From Actinomycetes bacterium (GTDB lineage Bacteria; Actinomycetota; Actinomycetes; Mycobacteriales; Mycobacteriaceae): a stretch of DNA of 40,495 nucleotides. Location: the NCBI GenBank assembly GCA_023460175.1, contig JAEWRC010000047.1, positions 1-40,495 of the forward strand, given 5' to 3'. The position numbers and the translations under genes are program-made. Numbering within the stretch: the stretch's first letter is position 1; every line of letters starts with the position of its first letter. The notes beneath the pieces were generated by a model. The model saw only the letters and a program-made list of their open reading frames with translations. It was not told the origin of the DNA and ran no database searches. Positions 16,668 through 24,878 of this stretch are shown piece after piece.

Positions 16668-17804
16668 ATGCGCATCCTGGTCACCGGCGCCACCGGCTAT
16701 ATCGGCTCACGATTGGTCACCGCGTTGTTCGACGCCGGCCACCACGTCATCGCGGCGGGGCGCAAACCGGGCAAGTTCGACGACTACGGCTGGCGCGACC
16801 GGGTGGAGGTGGTCGCCCTCGACGCGGGCGACGCCGACTCCGTCGATGCCGCGCTGTCCGCGGTGGACCCGGTGGACGTCATCTACTACCTGGTGCACGC
16901 CATCGGCGACCCCGACTTCCGCGAGGCCGACAACCGGGCCGCGGCCAACGTCGGCGCGGCCGCCGCGCGGGCCGGGGTGGGTCGCATCGTCTACCTCGGC
17001 GGGTTCGTGCCCGACGGCGACGAGCTTTCCGAGCACCTCAACGGCCGCGCCGAGGTGGCCCAGGCCCTGCACGTGGATGGCGGTGCCGAGGTGGTGTGGC
17101 TGGGGGCGGCGATGATCATCGGGGCGGGTTCGACCTCCTTCGAGATGTTGCGCTACGTCGGGGACCGCTTCGTGCTGATGCCGATGCCGCGCTGGGCGCG
17201 CCACCCGATTGACCCGATCTCGATCCGCGACGTCCTGTACTACCTGGTGGCCGCCGCCGACCCGCAGGTCCGTGCCGGCGCCTACGACATCTGCGGGCCG
17301 ACGACCTCCACCTACGGCGAGCTGATGCACGCCTACGCGCGGCTGGCCGGCTCGTGGCGGGCCGGCCTGCAGGTGCGCGGGATCGACACCGCGGTGCTGT
17401 CCCGACTGACCGCGGTGGCCTTGCCGATTCCCGGCGGCCTGGCCGCCGATCTGGTTGCCTCCCTGGACTATCCAATGACCGCCTCGCAGCGGCGGCTCGC
17501 CGATCAGGTGCCCGATCCCGACGGCGGCCTGCTGGACATCGAGGAGGCGATCCGGCGCTCGCTGGAGGCCACCGAGGCCAGGCCGGTCGATCAGCTGGCC
17601 GATCCGCACCACCTCGCCGACACCGACGCCGCCTGGGCGGGCGGCGACACCCTGCGGATCCAGCGCCTGGCGGCCGCGCTGACCCCGCCGTTCGCCCGGC
17701 CCGCGCTGGGCCTGCTCACCGCGGTGCCCAAGCCCGTCGCCGGGGCGCTGCGGGCCGGCCTGGACGCCCTCACGGACTTGTTCCCGAAGAAGGGGGCGTC
17801 GTGA
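16668..17804 (+). CDS. NAD(P)-binding epimerase-like protein
   Basis: 378 aa. The N-terminus MRILVTGATGYIGSRLV carries the TGxxGxxG nucleotide motif of NmrA/extended SDR proteins; about 230 residues form the Rossmann domain (YLVHAIGDPDF, IVYLGGFVPDG), followed by a C-terminal part of unclear fold. TACCGT at 16655-16660 stands 7 nt before the ATG, which picks this start over the upstream in-frame codons. GTGA overlap with the CPBP gene shows one operon. Substrate unknown. Confidence 0.8.
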   Translation: MRILVTGATGYIGSRLVTALFDAGHHVIAAGRKPGKFDDYGWRDRVEVVALDAGDADSVDAALSAVDPVDVIYYLVHAIGDPDFREADNRAAANVGAAAARAGVGRIVYLGGFVPDGDELSEHLNGRAEVAQALHVDGGAEVVWLGAAMIIGAGSTSFEMLRYVGDRFVLMPMPRWARHPIDPISIRDVLYYLVAAADPQVRAGAYDICGPTTSTYGELMHAYARLAGSWRAGLQVRGIDTAVLSRLTAVALPIPGGLAADLVASLDYPMTASQRRLADQVPDPDGGLLDIEEAIRRSLEATEARPVDQLADPHHLADTDAAWAGGDTLRIQRLAAALTPPFARPALGLLTAVPKPVAGALRAGLDALTDLFPKKGAS

Positions 17805-18502
17805 CCGCATGGCTCGAGCGGTTCACCGCCGTCGTCGAGACCGCCGCGCCGCCGCAGGTCGAGGAACCGCGGGTGGTGCGTCGGCGGCGCGTCGTCGTCG
17901 TGATCGGCGGCGTGCTCGGCGCGCTGCTGCTGGGGATCTCGCTGACCCGCGAGCCCGGCGATTCGAGCTTCTACTGGCTCACCCTGGGTTTGGCCGCGGT
18001 GTGGGCCACCGCGGCGCTGGTATCCGGGCCGCTGCGGCTGGGCACCATCACGTGGGGTGGCCGCGAGCGCCGACCGGTGCTGCTCGGACTGGGTATGGGA
18101 CTGGCCACCGGGGCGGCGTTCGTCGCCGGTGCGCTGATCGTCCAGCAGATCGACGTCATCGCCGAACCCATCGGCGAGGTGATGCAGTTCGCCAACCAGG
18201 GGGTGCTGCCGCTGGTGGTGGCGATCACCCTGATCAACGGTGTCGCCGAGGAGCTGTTCTTCCGCGGCGCGCTGTACACCGCACTGGAAGGCACACGGCC
18301 CGTTCTGATTTCGACGCTGCTCTACATCGTCGCGACGTTGGCGTCGGGCAACCCGATGCTGGGCTTCGCCGCGGTGGTACTCGGTGTGATCTGCGCGGTG
18401 CAGCGCCGGGCGACCGGGGGAGTGCTGGCCCCGGTGCTCACCCACCTGGTGTGGGGGCTGATCATGGTGCTCGCCCTGCCGCCGATCTTCGCGGGGACCT
18501 GA
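17801..18502 (+). CDS. CPBP family intramembrane protein (Rce1/ABI-like)
   Basis: 233 aa, about six transmembrane segments after a cytoplasmic N-terminus with a basic run (27-30). Motif 1 of CPBP glutamic proteases is present: EELFFR (150-155). Motif 2, usually FxxxH, reads Y-I-V-A-T here, so its His is absent, and motif 3 reads H215-L-V-W-G without the usual Asn/Asp. It may be a divergent or inactive member. The GTG start overlaps the upstream stop by 4 nt; a much longer open frame exists upstream but is only the other frame of the neighbour. Confidence 0.8.
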   Translation: MTAWLERFTAVVETAAPPQVEEPRVVRRRRVVVVIGGVLGALLLGISLTREPGDSSFYWLTLGLAAVWATAALVSGPLRLGTITWGGRERRPVLLGLGMGLATGAAFVAGALIVQQIDVIAEPIGEVMQFANQGVLPLVVAITLINGVAEELFFRGALYTALEGTRPVLISTLLYIVATLASGNPMLGFAAVVLGVICAVQRRATGGVLAPVLTHLVWGLIMVLALPPIFAGT

Positions 18503-18508
18503 GCGGCC

Positions 18509-19801
18509 TCAGGTGTCCAGCGGATGGGCGATCTCGTCGCGCGGCATCCGGGCGGCCCACAAGGCGATGAGCGCCAACACAATTGGCGCGGTGCCGGCGA
18601 CCGCGAAGATGGCCTGCATGGACACCACTTTCGACAGCGGGCCGGCGATGGCCATGGACACCGGCATGAAGGCCAGCGAGACGAAGAAGTCCAGGCTCGA
18701 CACCCGGCCCAGCATCGCCGGCGGCACCCGTCGTTGCAGCAGCGTTCCCCAGATCACCATGCCCGCGCCGTCGGTGACCCCGACCAGGAACGACGCCAGC
18801 GCCATCAGCGGGAACGAACTCGTCCACCCGATGACCACCAGGGGCAGTGAACCGGCGCCCCACATCAGCATCATCACCGTCAGGTAGCGCCGCGGCAGGT
18901 GCCGCGAGGACACCCCGAGCGCGCCCAGGGCGCCGCCGATCCCGAACGCCGCCAGCACCAGGCCGTACATCCGCGCGCCGTCCTCGAACCGCTCCGTGGC
19001 GATGAACGGCAGCAGGACCTCGATGGGGCCGATGACCAGCAGCACGAACATGCTGGCGAACAACGACGTCCACAGCAGCCACGGCGTCTTCACCATGAAC
19101 AGGAACCCGTCGCGCAGGTCGGTGAGCACCCGCCGTTGCAGGCGCTCCGGTTCGACGACGAAGCCGTTGCGCACCGGCCGGGTGGCGATCAGCAGCGTCA
19201 GGCCGAGGGCGAACAGCGCCGCGACCGTGACCGCGCCCAGCGTCGGAAACGTCACTCCCACAAGGACACCCGCGGATGCCGGCCCGACGGCGCGTTGCAG
19301 TACCGGGCGCATCACGCCCTCGACGCCGTTGGCGGCCAGCAGCTGGCCGGGCGGCAGGATTCGCGGCAGATAGGCGCTGTAGGCGGGGAAGAAGAAGGCC
19401 GCGGCGATACCGAGTGCCCCGGCGGCCACCGCCATGTGCCAAACCCGCAGCAGGTCAAGCAGACCCAGGATGGCGACCGTGCTGACGGCCGCGAGGTTCA
19501 CCGCCTCGACGACGATGATGATGGTGCGCTGCGGGAACCGGTCCGCGGCAATGCCGCCGACGAGCACGAAGGCCACCAGGCCGACGCCCAGGCAGGTGGC
19601 GACCAGCGACAGCGCGGCCGGGTCGCGGTTGAGCTCCATCACCTGCAGCGCCATCACCACGGCCCACATGCCCTCGGCGAAAATCGTGATCGAGACGGCC
19701 GCGATCAGCAGGCGGTACTCGCGGAAGCGGAACGGCGCGAGCACCCGCCAGCCGCCGGGCGCACGCGCCTCCGGCTGTTGCTTGTCGACGTCGGTGCTCA
19801 C
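18509..19801 (-). CDS. MFS transporter (Tap/EntS-like exporter)
   Basis: 430 aa, 12 transmembrane segments. The start FRFREYRLLIAAVSITIFAEGMW and the loop motif GGIAADRFPQRT are typical of MFS_3 exporters such as Tap and EntS. Expected to move small molecules (drugs, siderophores or metabolites) outwards by proton antiport. The chosen start is GTG at 19801; no clear ribosome site or -10 box is seen, so the start is the least certain part. It follows the crotonase gene in the same direction after 127 nt. It converges with the CPBP gene with a 6-nt gap. Confidence 0.85.
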   Translation of the reverse strand: MSTDVDKQQPEARAPGGWRVLAPFRFREYRLLIAAVSITIFAEGMWAVVMALQVMELNRDPAALSLVATCLGVGLVAFVLVGGIAADRFPQRTIIIVVEAVNLAAVSTVAILGLLDLLRVWHMAVAAGALGIAAAFFFPAYSAYLPRILPPGQLLAANGVEGVMRPVLQRAVGPASAGVLVGVTFPTLGAVTVAALFALGLTLLIATRPVRNGFVVEPERLQRRVLTDLRDGFLFMVKTPWLLWTSLFASMFVLLVIGPIEVLLPFIATERFEDGARMYGLVLAAFGIGGALGALGVSSRHLPRRYLTVMMLMWGAGSLPLVVIGWTSSFPLMALASFLVGVTDGAGMVIWGTLLQRRVPPAMLGRVSSLDFFVSLAFMPVSMAIAGPLSKVVSMQAIFAVAGTAPIVLALIALWAARMPRDEIAHPLDT

Positions 19802-19928
19802 CGGTAGATGGTCGCCGAGCGAAGTGCTTGGCGTCCACCGGTTTTTGGCGCGCCGAGACCGACGAAATGCCGGAAGTTACTCGAACAAAGCGGCCCGAAG
19901 GTGAGTTTGGGCCACTACGGGCGACGGG

Positions 19929-20741
19929 TCAGACGTCGGTGAAGTTCGGGCTGCGCTTCTCCTGGAAGGCCTGGATGCCCTCGGCGAGGTCGGGGGCCTG
20001 CAGCAGTTTGTGCTGGCCGGCGGTCTCGTGGGCCAACGTGGTGTCCAGGGTGTCCAGCGTGGCGCCGTTGATCGCCTTCTTGGTCTTGGCGTAGGCCACC
20101 GCGGGACCCGACATCAGGCGCTTGATCACCTTGTCGGCCTCGGCCTCGAGGGTGTCGGCGGAATACACCGCGCTGACCATGCCCCACTCCAGCGCGTCGG
20201 CGGCGGACACCCGCTCGGCCAGCAGCGCCATCTTCATCGCCCGGATGCGGCCGATCGCCGCGGCCACCAGCGCCGAGGCGCCGCCGTCGGGCATCAGACC
20301 GATCTTGGTGAACGCCAGCAGGAAAAACGCCTTCTCGGAGACCAGTACCAGGTCGCACGCCAGGGCCACCGACACCCCGATACCTGCGGTCGGGCCCTGC
20401 ACCACGGCCACCACCGGCCGGGGCATGTTGACGATCGCGCGGATCGCCCGGTTGCCCTCGTGCAGGGTTTCCATCGGCTCGTGACCGTCGCCGGTGTCCT
20501 CGGCGCCGATGGCCGCCCCGGAGCAGAAGCCGCGTCCGGTGCCGCCGATGCGGACCACCCGCACGCGGGCATCGGTGGCGGCGCGCTCCAGCGTGTCGGC
20601 CATCGCCGCGAACACCTTCGGGTTCACCGAGTTGAGGCTGTCCGGACGGTCGATGGTGATCGACAGGACGCCCTCGGTCAGGTCGACAAGCAGGCCGTCG
20701 ACCGGAGCGAGCGCGTCCAGGCCGGAGTCAGTGATCGTCAT
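19929..20741 (-). CDS. crotonase family protein, isomerase-like (echA10/11 type)
   Basis: 270 aa. Crotonase fold with GFCSGAAIG (71-79), but neither hydratase Glu is present: the first position lies in GPTAGIGVSVALACD (Ser125 region) and the second in IGLMPDGGAS, with Asp152 instead. The PDGG form is known in Delta3-Delta2-enoyl-CoA isomerases and PaaG-like enzymes, so isomerase is more likely than hydratase. The start ATG at 20741 is supported by TATTGT 7 nt upstream (leaderless). Divergent from mcr, as I recall for Rv1141c/Rv1142c and Rv1143. Confidence 0.85.
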   Translation of the reverse strand: MTITDSGLDALAPVDGLLVDLTEGVLSITIDRPDSLNSVNPKVFAAMADTLERAATDARVRVVRIGGTGRGFCSGAAIGAEDTGDGHEPMETLHEGNRAIRAIVNMPRPVVAVVQGPTAGIGVSVALACDLVLVSEKAFFLLAFTKIGLMPDGGASALVAAAIGRIRAMKMALLAERVSAADALEWGMVSAVYSADTLEAEADKVIKRLMSGPAVAYAKTKKAINGATLDTLDTTLAHETAGQHKLLQAPDLAEGIQAFQEKRSPNFTDV

Positions 20742-20776
20742 GTCAGACACAATAGGCACCCGTTTCCCGCAACCAC

Positions 20777-20796
20777 AGCCCACCCGTCGGTTGGTT
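20777..20796. promoter_or_regulatory. operator-like inverted repeat between crotonase and mcr
   Basis: Left arm AGCCCACC, spacer CGTC, right arm GGTTGGTT; the arms match in six of eight positions and the right arm is the exact complement of AACCAACC. Same 8-N4-8 layout as at 9405 and 21997. It is 22 nt upstream of the crotonase -10 box and 58 nt upstream of the mcr start, so one protein could control both directions. Confidence 0.65.
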
Positions 20797-20854
20797 GGGT
20801 GGCGGTGAGAGGATGCAGAACACACGGTCATCAAGGCTATGAAGGGCGGACACT

Positions 20855-21949
20855 GTGGCGGGACCACTTCAGGGATTGCGAGTCGTCGAACTGGCCGGGA
20901 TCGGGCCCGGCCCGCACGCGGCGATGATTCTGGGCGACCTCGGCGCCGACGTCGTCCGCGTCGACCGGCCGTCGAAGCCCGCGAGTGTCGTCACCCCGCC
21001 GCGTGACGCCATGTTGCGGAACCGGCGGTCGGTGACCGCGGACCTGAAGTCGCCGGAGGGCAAGAAGTTGGTCCTCGACCTGGTCAGCAAGGCCGACGTG
21101 CTGATCGAAGGGTTCCGCCCGGGCGTCACCGAGCGCCTCGGCCTGGGGCCGGAGGACTGCGCCAAGGTCAACGAGCGGCTGATCTACGGCCGGATGACGG
21201 GCTGGGGCCAGGACGGGCCGCGCGCGCTGCAGGCGGGCCACGACATCAACTACATCTCGCTCAACGGTGTGCTGCACGCGATCGGGCGCAAGGGCGAGCG
21301 GCCGGTGCCGCCGCTGAACCTCGCCGGTGACTTCGGTGGCGGTTCGATGTTCCTGCTGGTCGGCATCCTGGCCGCGCTGTGGGAGCGGCAGACCTCCGGC
21401 AAGGGTCAGGTGGTCGATGCCGCCATGGTCGACGGCTCCAGCATGCTGATCCAGATGATGTGGGCCTTCCGCGCCAGCGGCATGTGGTCCGACGAGCGCG
21501 GCACCAACATGCTCGACACCGGCGCCCCCTACTACGACACCTACGAGACCGCCGACGGCAAGTACGTCGCGGTGGGGCCGATCGAGCCGCAGTTCTACGC
21601 CGCCATGCTCGAGGGCCTGGGTCTGAACCCCGCGGAGCTGCCCGATCAGAACGACGTCACCGCCTGGCCGCGGCTCAAGGAACTGTTCGCGCAGACTTTC
21701 GCCAAGCACGACCGCGACCACTGGGCCAAGGTGTTCGCCGGCACCGATGCCTGCGTGACCCCGGTGCTGTCGTTCGGTGAGGTGCTCGACGAGCCGCACA
21801 TCGCCGAGCGCGACACCTTCTACGACTCCGGTGCCGACGGCCTGCAGCCCCGCCCGGCCCCGCGGTTCTCCCGCACCCGGCCCGAGACGCCCACTCCGCC
21901 GCGGGCTCCCGGCGCCGACAACGACGCGGTGCTGCGCGACTGGGCCTGA
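20855..21949 (+). CDS. mcr: alpha-methylacyl-CoA racemase
   Basis: 364 aa. The sequence closely follows what I recall of M. tuberculosis MCR (Rv1143), including VVELAGIGPGPHAAMILGDL and GHDINYISLNG. Its known catalytic residues map with an offset of three: His129 (AGHD), Asp159 (AGDF) and Glu244. The enzyme interconverts (2R)- and (2S)-2-methylacyl-CoA through an enolate, which is required before beta-oxidation of pristanic-type and cholesterol side-chain acyl-CoAs. GTG start with AAGGGCGGA upstream. The SDR and NMO genes follow after an 85-nt gap that holds a further promoter. Confidence 0.95.
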   Translation: MAGPLQGLRVVELAGIGPGPHAAMILGDLGADVVRVDRPSKPASVVTPPRDAMLRNRRSVTADLKSPEGKKLVLDLVSKADVLIEGFRPGVTERLGLGPEDCAKVNERLIYGRMTGWGQDGPRALQAGHDINYISLNGVLHAIGRKGERPVPPLNLAGDFGGGSMFLLVGILAALWERQTSGKGQVVDAAMVDGSSMLIQMMWAFRASGMWSDERGTNMLDTGAPYYDTYETADGKYVAVGPIEPQFYAAMLEGLGLNPAELPDQNDVTAWPRLKELFAQTFAKHDRDHWAKVFAGTDACVTPVLSFGEVLDEPHIAERDTFYDSGADGLQPRPAPRFSRTRPETPTPPRAPGADNDAVLRDWA

Positions 21950-21987
21950 AGCGGGCGGTGAACCAAACGCCCGATGGGCGCGTGCAT

Positions 21988-22016
21988 TATATTGCCAACC
22001 AACCAGTAGGTAGAAC
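21988..22016 (+). promoter_or_regulatory. -10-like box and operator-like repeat before the SDR gene
   Basis: TATATT (21988-21993) is followed 3 nt later by AACCAACC (21997-22004), spacer AGTA, right arm GGTAGAAC (22009-22016). The arms agree at ACC/GGT and at one more position outward. The left arm is identical in seven of eight bases to the one at 9405. The ribosome site AAAGGAA lies at 22019-22025, before the GTG at 22035. Confidence 0.6.
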
Positions 22017-22034
22017 GCGAAAGGAACACGTCAG

Positions 22035-22787
22035 GTGGAGATCAAGGATTCGGTGGCAGTGGTGACCGGTGGCGCGTCGGGCCTGGGCCTGGCGACCACC
22101 AAGCGGCTGCTCGACCGCGGCGCGTCGGTCGTGGTGATCGACCTCAAGGGCGAGGACGCCGTCAAGGAGCTGGGCGCGCGTGCCCGCTTCGTCGAGGCCA
22201 ACGTCACCGATCCGGAATCGGTGACCGCCGCGCTGGACGCCGCCGAGGAGATGGGCCCGCTGCGCATCAACGTCAACTGCGCCGGCATCGGCACCGCCAT
22301 CAAGACCCTGGGCAAGGACGGTGCCTTCCCGCTGGACGCGTTCACCACCGTCATCCAGGTCAACCTGATCGGCACCTTCAACGTGCTGCGCCTGGCGGCC
22401 GAGCGGATCGCCAAGACCGAGGCGATCAACGGTGAGAAGGGCGTCATCATCAACACCGCGTCGGTGGCCGCCTTCGAGGGCCAGATCGGCCAGGCCGCGT
22501 ACTCGGCCTCCAAGGGCGGCGTGGTCGGGATGACCCTGCCGATCGCCCGCGACCTCTCGCGTGAGCTGATCCGGGTGTGCACCATCGCGCCGGGTCTGTT
22601 CAAGACCCCGCTGCTGGGCTCGCTGCCCGAGGAGGCGCAGAAGTCGCTGGGCCAGCAGGTGCCGCACCCGGCCCGCCTCGGGGACCCGGACGAGTACGGC
22701 GCGCTGGCGGTCCATATTGTGGAGAACCCGATGCTCAACGGCGAGGTGATCCGCCTCGACGGGGCGATCCGTATGGCGCCTCGCTGA
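22035..22787 (+). CDS. short-chain dehydrogenase, 3-hydroxyacyl-CoA dehydrogenase type 2-like
   Basis: 250 aa classical SDR. TGGASGLG (11-18) binds the cofactor, Asp36 after VVVI points to NAD+ over NADP+, and Asn110, Ser143, Tyr156 and Lys160 (YSASK) form the active site. The pattern GPLRINVNCAGIGTAIKTL and PHPARLGDPDEYG match HSD17B10-type enzymes, which oxidise 2-methyl-3-hydroxyacyl-CoA and hydroxysteroids. It follows mcr as Rv1144 follows Rv1143 in my memory of M. tuberculosis. It would oxidise the hydroxyacyl-CoA after racemisation, dehydrogenation and hydration. Confidence 0.9.
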   Translation: MEIKDSVAVVTGGASGLGLATTKRLLDRGASVVVIDLKGEDAVKELGARARFVEANVTDPESVTAALDAAEEMGPLRINVNCAGIGTAIKTLGKDGAFPLDAFTTVIQVNLIGTFNVLRLAAERIAKTEAINGEKGVIINTASVAAFEGQIGQAAYSASKGGVVGMTLPIARDLSRELIRVCTIAPGLFKTPLLGSLPEEAQKSLGQQVPHPARLGDPDEYGALAVHIVENPMLNGEVIRLDGAIRMAPR

Positions 22788-22805
22788 TCCGGGGGAAGGA
22801 AGCAG

Positions 22806-23804
22806 ATGGCAATCAAGACGAAATTCACCGAGGTATTCGGGGTCGAGCACCCCATCGCCCAGGGTGGTATGCAGTGGGTCGGTCGCGCGGAACTGGTGGC
22901 GGCCGTGGCCAATGCCGGCGCGTTGGGCTTCATCACCGCGCTGACCCAGCCGACGCCGGCCGACCTGGCCAAGGAGATCGCGCGCACCCGGGAGCTGACC
23001 GACAAGCCGTTCGGCGTGAACCTGACGATCCTGCCGTCGATCAACCCGCCGCCGTACGACGAGTACCGCCAGGTCATCGTTGACGAGGGCATCAAGATCG
23101 TCGAGACCGCGGGCTCCAACCCGGCGCCGCACCTGCCGATGTTCCACGACAACGGCATCAAGGTGCTGCACAAGTGCACCTCGGTGCGGCATGCGGTGAA
23201 GGCCCAGAGCCTGGGTGTCGACGGCATCAGCATCGACGGGTTCGAGTGCGCCGGTCACCCCGGTGAGGACGACATCCCCGGTCTGGTGCTGATCCCGGCC
23301 GCGGCCGACAAGATCGAGATCCCGATGATCGCCTCCGGCGGGTTCGCCGATGCCCGCGGCCTGGTGGCTGCGCTGGCGCTGGGCGCCGACGGCGTCAACA
23401 TGGGGTCGCGGTTCATGTGCACCGTGGAGTCCTGCATCCACCAGAACGTCAAGGAAGCCATCGTCGCCGGCGACGAGCGCGGCACGGAGCTGATCTTCCG
23501 CAGCCTCAACAACACCGCGCGGGTGGCGTCCAACGTGGTGTCGCGCGAGGTGGTGCAGATTCTCAAGGACGGTGGTCAGTTCGAGGACGTCAAGGATCTG
23601 GTGGCCGGCGTGCGTGGCCGCAAGGTCTTCGACGACGGCGACGTCGACGCCGGCATCTGGACCGTCGGGACGGCCATGGGCCTGATCAACGACATCCCGA
23701 CCTGTGGCGAACTGGTGTCCCGCATGGTCTCCGAGGCCGAGGAACTGATCACCGGACGCCTCGCCGACCTGGTGGACGACGAGGAAGCCGAGTCCGCCGC
23801 CTAG
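22806..23804 (+). CDS. nitronate monooxygenase-like FMN enzyme
   Basis: 332 aa TIM-barrel flavoprotein of the NMO/2-nitropropane dioxygenase family. FMN site elements: GGMQWVGRAELVAAVANAGALGFI (20-43) and the phosphate loop ASGGFADARGL with GADGVNMGSRF. His151 in ECAGHPGEDD sits at the active-site position. The family also contains IpdC, an enzyme of steroid C/D-ring breakdown, so true nitronate oxidation is not assured; a role in sterol or acyl-CoA reduction is equally possible. Ribosome site GGGGGAAGGAAG; 18 nt after the SDR stop and followed by a strong terminator, so the two genes form one unit. Confidence 0.85.
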   Translation: MAIKTKFTEVFGVEHPIAQGGMQWVGRAELVAAVANAGALGFITALTQPTPADLAKEIARTRELTDKPFGVNLTILPSINPPPYDEYRQVIVDEGIKIVETAGSNPAPHLPMFHDNGIKVLHKCTSVRHAVKAQSLGVDGISIDGFECAGHPGEDDIPGLVLIPAAADKIEIPMIASGGFADARGLVAALALGADGVNMGSRFMCTVESCIHQNVKEAIVAGDERGTELIFRSLNNTARVASNVVSREVVQILKDGGQFEDVKDLVAGVRGRKVFDDGDVDAGIWTVGTAMGLINDIPTCGELVSRMVSEAEELITGRLADLVDDEEAESAA

Positions 23805-23838
23805 GCACCCGCAGTGCCGGTACGCCCGGTATCTGCAC

Positions 23839-23881
23839 GAAAAAGCCGGTGGCCACCGTGAAGGTGGTCACCGGCTTTTTC
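23839..23881 (+). terminator. strong rho-independent terminator
   Basis: 19-bp arms with one G-U-tolerated mismatch (23839-23857 and 23863-23881), loop GTGAA, and TTTTTC closing the right arm. The left arm begins GAAAAAG, so on the minus strand the hairpin also ends in T residues and can stop transcripts coming from the small ORF at 23963-24091. It closes the SDR-NMO operon. Confidence 0.9.
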
Positions 23882-23962
23882 ACTTCCGGCACGAGGCCGG
23901 CACAGTACTCGTAGGGGCGTCAGAAGATGACTGTTGACGCCTTCCGCCGCGAGCTGACGAGG

Positions 23963-24091
23963 CTAGCTCGCCAGCGGCGGAAGCACCTCGTCGAACTGCT
24001 CCGAGGTGTCGCCCTCGACCAGGAAATCTCCGTGGTACAGAGCGTCGAAGTCAATCTTGATGACATCAGCGTTGGTGTCGTCGATCCACAT
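23963..24091 (-). CDS. small acidic protein, 42 aa, function unknown
   Basis: Begins MWIDDTNADVIKIDFDALY and ends VLPPLAS. Strongly acidic with only one Lys and no Arg. Of 42 codons, 35 end in G or C, as in the neighbouring genes, which argues for real coding. TACAGT stands 7 nt before the ATG, the same leaderless promoter pattern seen at other genes here. The stop codon lies inside an imperfect inverted repeat (23941-23979) and the terminator at 23839 follows. An opposite-strand frame across the same bases is basic and less convincing. I do not recognise a family; a peptide precursor, an anti-factor or a remnant of a larger gene are all open. Confidence 0.5.
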   Translation of the reverse strand: MWIDDTNADVIKIDFDALYHGDFLVEGDTSEQFDEVLPPLAS

Positions 24092-24162
24092 GACACTGAC
24101 TGTATGGATCTCTATTAAGGAATCATTGAGTCACGATTCGGAAAATGATGGCAATTATTACT

Positions 24163-24182
24163 CCCGGGTAGGGAAACCCGGG
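24163..24182 (-). terminator. short hairpin downstream of DoxX gene
   Basis: Arms CCCGGGT (24163-24169) and ACCCGGG (24176-24182) with loop AGGGAA, about 65 nt past the DoxX stop on the minus strand and followed there by an AT-rich stretch. Likely transcript end, but the stem is only 7 bp. Confidence 0.45.
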
Positions 24183-24248
24183 TCGCCGGACCGTCGACGT
24201 GCCGAGTGCACCGTCGTCGACGCGGCCGGCGCGGGGAAAAATCCCAGG

Positions 24249-24782
24249 TCAGCCCGCAGGTGTGGTGAGCTGGATCGGGTTCGTCCCATTCAGTAGAACC
24301 CAGGTGGCCACGGCCGCCGCGACGGCGACCACCAGCAACGTCACCGAAACCAGTCGCGGCCAGCTGCCCCGGCCCCACAGCCGCTCGTCCAGCGAGAAGG
24401 TGCCGGCCCCGGTGAACAGCAGGGCCAGTGCCCCGAAGCCGATCAGGAATGGGACGTTGAACGGATCCGACCAGAACGCGGCGCCTGAGACGTTGACCGC
24501 CCAGGCATCGATCATCGCGGCGATGACGGCCATCGCGGCCAGCGGTGTCACCAGGCCCAGCAGCAGGCCGATGCCGCCCAGGGTTTCCGCCGCCGTCACC
24601 AGGAACGCCGCCAGCTCCGGCATCCGCCAACCGCTCTGCTCCATGCTTTCGACCACCACCCCGTAGTCGAAGAGCTTCAGCAGCCCGGCCTGCAGAATCG
24701 CCGCGCCGATGGCAAAGCGCAGCGCCAACAGGCCGAATTCGCGGCCTGACGTGCCGAGACGGGCATCGAATTCAGTTGTCAT
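24249..24782 (-). CDS. DoxX family membrane protein, second copy
   Basis: 177 aa with four transmembrane segments. Family features are LLALRFAIGAAILQAGLLKLFDYG, ETLGGIGLLLGLVTPLAAMAV and GAGTFSLDERLWGRG. Clearly a DoxX protein but only distantly like the one at 6330. The ATG at 24782 has TATTCT 8 nt upstream (leaderless pattern). Divergent from the MmpL gene with a 197-nt gap. Confidence 0.85.
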   Translation of the reverse strand: MTTEFDARLGTSGREFGLLALRFAIGAAILQAGLLKLFDYGVVVESMEQSGWRMPELAAFLVTAAETLGGIGLLLGLVTPLAAMAVIAAMIDAWAVNVSGAAFWSDPFNVPFLIGFGALALLFTGAGTFSLDERLWGRGSWPRLVSVTLLVVAVAAAVATWVLLNGTNPIQLTTPAG

Positions 24783-24878
24783 GGGGGGTAAGAATAGGGC
24801 GCGGAGCGGATAATGTAACCCTTACTCAGGTGAACGGTCCGCGAGGGACCGGGGCTGCGAAGCGCGCGGGAGAACCCG

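Noticed and set aside
23927..24118. 63-codon plus-strand frame over the gap after the NMO terminator
   Set aside because: It is antisense to the 42-codon small ORF, has no ribosome site or -10 box at the proper distance, and its composition (Arg/Leu/Val) looks like a complement of an acidic gene.
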